The notes beneath the pieces are model-generated. The model was not told the DNA's origin and made no database searches. It was given only the letters and a program-made list of their open reading frames with translations. From CAZEER01 sp964511215 (GTDB lineage: Bacteria > Fidelibacterota > Marinisomatia > Marinisomatales > UBA1611): a stretch of DNA of 25,333 nt. Positions within the stretch are counted from its first letter, which is position 1, and each line of letters starts with the position of its first letter. Below are positions 23,453-25,333 of the stretch, piece after piece. Location of the stretch: contig CAZEER010000030.1 of assembly GCA_964511215.1 (NCBI GenBank), forward strand, positions 1 to 25,333, in the 5' to 3' direction. Both the position numbers and the translations under genes were made by a program.

Positions 23453-23669
23453 TAATTTGATGTTCTTTTTTTTCTAATAATTTATTGAATCCCTTTGCTT
23501 TTAAAGCTTTCCCTTCTTCTCCACAATGCATACAGTATATTTGGCGGTTATCAATATCTAAATTCATTTCAATATTATTCGGTGTCGTAGAATAACTCCA
23601 CCAATGTTGACATTGTGAACAAGTAAAATGATATAGTATTTCTATTGTATAATCTATTGACTTGCTCAT
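23442..23669 (-). CDS. Small zinc-ribbon protein with CxxC pair and aromatic knuckle
   Basis: The protein has 75 residues, with AAGGA about eight bases before the ATG. The zinc knuckles are TCSQCQHWWSYS (16-27) and YCMHCGEEGKAL (45-56), which together make a four-cysteine zinc ribbon. There is a Trp-Trp pair after the first knuckle. The C-terminus is basic (KKEHQIRKS), suggesting nucleic-acid or membrane contact. There is no signal peptide. I cannot assign a family or function. It is flanked by the two imperfect 29-base repeats, and upstream is a 216-base gap with a palindrome. It is not similar enough to the other zinc-ribbon gene (13219-13443) to call a paralogue. Confidence 0.65.
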   Translation of the reverse strand: MSKSIDYTIEILYHFTCSQCQHWWSYSTTPNNIEMNLDIDNRQIYCMHCGEEGKALKAKGFNKLLEKKEHQIRKS

Positions 23670-23706
23670 TCTAACTATCCTTAAAATTCATAACTAATTT
23701 ACTCAT

Positions 23707-23735
23707 TGATCCATAAACTAAAAGTCCATGGATGT
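23707..23735 (-). repeat. Imperfect 29-base repeat, copy 2
   Basis: A 29-base segment about 38 bases upstream of the zinc-ribbon start. On the minus strand one frame of each copy reads I-(R/H)-G-(F/L)-(F/L)-V-(C/Y)-G, conservative replacements that hint at a shared coding origin. Neither copy is part of an ORF long enough to call. Confidence 0.35.
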
Positions 23736-23763
23736 GGCAGTTGATATAGTTAAAGTAAATATT

Positions 23764-23777
23764 TAATTGATCAATTA
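23764..23777. promoter_or_regulatory. 14-base perfect palindrome TAATTGATCAATTA
   Basis: A perfect dyad of 14 bases with no interruption, in intergenic DNA about 95 bases upstream of the zinc-ribbon ATG on the minus strand. It could be an operator for a dimeric regulator. A chance palindrome in AT-rich sequence is also possible. Confidence 0.3.
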
Positions 23778-23885
23778 TAAACCTTATAATTTCTTTCACT
23801 TAATTACTTTTTTATCTAACAGATATAATCCTGATGATAATGACTAAATTGCAATAATTTATTTTTTATTTGATTGATTTAATAA

Positions 23886-24449
23886 TTATCTAATTATAGT
23901 TACATCAAGAGACATAAATATTATTAGAGATATAAGAGTAAAAATTGATAAAAACCCATGATAACGGGGGGATTTGGTTATTGCTCCATAAATCGAGAGA
24001 ATTGTGAGAAGAAAAGGCATAATAGTAAAAGGAGAAATGATAGGTTTAAAAAATAAGAAGTGATTTATCAGTATAATCGAAGCAAAATTATATGCAGTAA
24101 TAATAAAAAATATTCTATGAACTAAAAAATAGTGTTTTTTTAAATCAATCCTACCTGATTCAGTAGGCTGAGGAAGAACTAATGTTGTCATTAAATAAAT
24201 ACCACTTAGATTCACTACTACAAGAAAAAAGGATGAATAATTCCAATATTCAAGATTATTTAGTTCCCACATTCCCCACCAAGAAAAAATATCCCATATA
24301 AATACAGTAATAAACCAGATCGTATTTACCCAATATATTTTTACACGGGAATGAATTTCTATTAACTCAGAAGCAGCACTTAAAAGATGAGAAATAGCAA
24401 GCCCCACTATAACAGAGAATAATACAGCTACAAATTCAAACGCAGACAT
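23886..24449 (-). CDS. Multi-pass membrane protein, unknown
   Basis: The protein has 187 residues and about six hydrophobic segments, and the ATG is preceded by AAGGAG. The N-terminus (SAFEFVAVLFSVIVGLAISHL) and the aromatic segment FIWDIFSWWGMWELNNLEYW are distinctive. A cytoplasmic or periplasmic loop in the middle reads PQPTESGRIDLKKH. I do not recognise a family, and no enzymatic motif is visible. It is monocistronic or at the start of a unit, with gaps of about 200 bases on both sides. Confidence 0.65.
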   Translation of the reverse strand: MSAFEFVAVLFSVIVGLAISHLLSAASELIEIHSRVKIYWVNTIWFITVFIWDIFSWWGMWELNNLEYWNYSSFFLVVVNLSGIYLMTTLVLPQPTESGRIDLKKHYFLVHRIFFIITAYNFASIILINHFLFFKPIISPFTIMPFLLTILSIYGAITKSPRYHGFLSIFTLISLIIFMSLDVTIIR

Positions 24450-24655
24450 TTATCTCCTTTTAGATGGCTGAAATCTTTAAATACTATCATGTGATTCATA
24501 TAATTCATTACTATTCAGCTCTGACTATATGTGCTTTAGTTGCTAAAGGTATCTAATGTGTTTCTTTTTCATCAATCAAGATGAAAAATTTGTAATTCGT
24601 TGTTATACTTATTTCACCATTGTAATAAATCTCTTAGATTAAGATAAAAGTAATA
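24450..24655. other. Intergenic region with two hairpins between membrane protein and TM2 genes
   Basis: 206 bases without a gene. CTTTAG/CTAAAG with a three-base loop lies at 24534-24548. TTTTTCATC/GATGAAAAA lies at 24565-24588. Both are weak stems in AT-rich DNA. The SD of the downstream membrane protein gene is at its left end. Confidence 0.5.
24565..24588. repeat. Nine-base inverted repeat TTTTTCATC/GATGAAAAA
   Basis: Perfect nine-pair stem with loop AATCAA, 68 bases beyond the TM2 gene's stop on the minus strand. No T-run follows on either strand, so it is a poor terminator; it may be an operator-like dyad. The stem is AT-rich. Confidence 0.35.
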
Positions 24656-25333
24656 TTAACTAGTTACTAGAGGATTACCATTTTTATCTTTGGTGGAATT
24701 AGTTATAATTCCAATAATATCAATTATTGTCCATAACCCGAAGGTTGGAATAAATAACTTTATAAGACCAAGTGAATTATCTTCTAAATAGAATTTATCA
24801 AGCGCCCAAAACCCTCCCATAACAGATAAAATTAGAGCTACGCTCTGGTATTTTTTTTCTTCATGCTCTACCGGTCGATTATTTGCATCAACTCTTCCTC
24901 CTTTTATGCTAAGATATATATCATAAACCCACCATATATATCCAACAAAAACAAATATAGAAAGAAATTTTATTACACCGTGAATTGGTTGCCCTAAATA
25001 AAACCTATCTAAAAAGGTCACTGATAGTATAGTTAATATAACAGGATTTCTTTTGTTTTGACCTTCAAGTTTTTGTCCTGAAACATCAAGAGTTTGATTT
25101 GTTAAAACTAGTATTATATCAATTAGATACCAAATTCCGAATCCACCAAATGTAATCATTTTTAAAAAGCCAGTTCCAATTTTTCCAAGATAGTATCTAT
25201 CACAACCAAAAAGACCTAAAAACAAAGATAATACTATAGTAACTACATGACTTTTTTTACCTGGTAATTTATCACTTACATTATTATCTGTATTTTCACT
25301 AACCTCATTTGTATTTCCACTAACTTCATTTGT
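24656..25333 (-). CDS. Triple TM2-domain membrane protein, 5' end outside window
   Basis: The frame is open to the right edge, so the start is missing. At least 225 residues are present, and no ATG is seen in the visible part before the first TM2. A hydrophilic T-N-E-V-S-rich N-terminal stretch comes first. Three TM2 units follow. The first has LFLGLFGCDRYYLGKIGTGF and GIWYLIDIILVLTN. The second has FLDRFYLGQPIHGVIKFLS and WWVYDIYLS. The third has FWALDKFYLEDNSLGLIKLF and WTIIDIIGIITN. Each has the G/D-R/K-F/Y-Y-L pattern, a D in the second helix and a D-N-G-like tail (DANNRP, DKNGNP). Bacterial TM2 proteins usually have one or two units; three in tandem is less common. The function is unknown, probably membrane assembly or small-molecule handling. 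Confidence 0.85.
   Translation of the reverse strand, partial: TNEVSGNTNEVSENTDNNVSDKLPGKKSHVVTIVLSLFLGLFGCDRYYLGKIGTGFLKMITFGGFGIWYLIDIILVLTNQTLDVSGQKLEGQNKRNPVILTILSVTFLDRFYLGQPIHGVIKFLSIFVFVGYIWWVYDIYLSIKGGRVDANNRPVEHEEKKYQSVALILSVMGGFWALDKFYLEDNSLGLIKLFIPTFGLWTIIDIIGIITNSTKDKNGNPLVTS
25292..25333 (-). repeat. 21-base tandem repeat encoding T-N-E-V-S-(G/E)-N
   Basis: Two adjacent in-frame 21-base units at the right edge (25333-25313 and 25312-25292) differ at two positions and code for TNEVSGN and TNEVSEN. A more diverged third unit (TDNNVSD) follows. The repeat may continue beyond the window. It forms the low-complexity N-terminal tail of the TM2 protein. Confidence 0.75.

Larger units (their letters stand above)
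23670..23885. other. Intergenic region between zinc-ribbon and membrane protein genes
   Basis: 216 bases without a coding frame or RNA gene that I can support. It contains copy 2 of the 29-base repeat (23707-23735) and a 14-base palindrome (23764-23777). No clear promoter box pair was found. The SD of the zinc-ribbon gene is at its left end. Confidence 0.5.

Noticed and set aside
23409..23735. The 29-base repeats as a CRISPR or integron attC pair
   Set aside because: Only two imperfect copies spaced by a gene, no regular spacers, no Cas or integrase gene and no attC-like core.
1..25333. tRNA, rRNA, riboswitch, transposon or prophage elements
   Set aside because: No cloverleaf, rRNA-like segment, transposase or phage structural gene was recognised by eye in the gaps.

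Overview
The window is a low-GC, gene-dense bacterial stretch with no tRNA, rRNA, CRISPR array, transposase or integrase that I can see. Lipoprotein signal sequences, an RlpA-like double-psi barrel protein, TPR lipoproteins, a PEGA-like protein and mixed Shine-Dalgarno/SD-less starts suggest a Gram-negative of the Fibrobacterota-Chlorobi-Bacteroidota (FCB) type. A Marinimicrobia-like (SAR406) lineage is my best guess. That placement is inference from gene style, not from a marker gene.

Region 1 (1-12.7 kb, all minus strand). The left edge holds the N-terminal part of a secreted M6-type metalloprotease. To its right lie thirteen genes that overlap or sit within 20 bases of one another, consistent with a single transcript starting near 12.7 kb. 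In transcription order they are: a TPR lipoprotein, a dihydroorotate-dehydrogenase-like flavoprotein, tRNA methyltransferase TrmL, an RlpA-like lipoprotein, a YegS/LCB5-type lipid kinase and CDP-diglyceride synthase. Then comes a seven-gene block: a MutL/GlmL-type ASKHA ATPase, a barrel-sandwich plus KOW-like protein, a 104-aa protein, a DUF6754-type membrane-anchored protein and three further membrane proteins. This block is the best candidate for an undescribed system. The ATPase belongs to a family named after glutamate mutase, but no mutase subunit is present, and its partners look like a multi-subunit inner-membrane complex.

Region 2 (12.7-17.4 kb, mixed strands). This holds small housekeeping and stress-type genes: a PEGA-like protein, a zinc ribbon, a DUF1232/YkvA protein, BolA, a TerB-like protein, a secreted heavy-metal-associated protein with an unusual CxxxC site, a secreted DUF1579-like protein, a hotdog-fold protein, a PAP2 phosphatase and a small VanZ/YfiM-like protein. 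A bidirectional terminator separates the convergent genes at 14.6 kb. The start codons of the divergent DUF1232 and bolA genes interlock in one CATG.

Region 3 (17.4-25.3 kb). This is more accessory in character: a large LIC_10190-type membrane protein and a GT11 fucosyltransferase (surface glycan), a radical SAM/SPASM enzyme, a lipoprotein, a membrane-anchored SGNH hydrolase, a zinc ribbon, a six-TM protein, and a three-TM2-domain protein that runs off the right edge. Intergenic DNA is more generous here (up to 240 bases) and carries short repeats and dyads.
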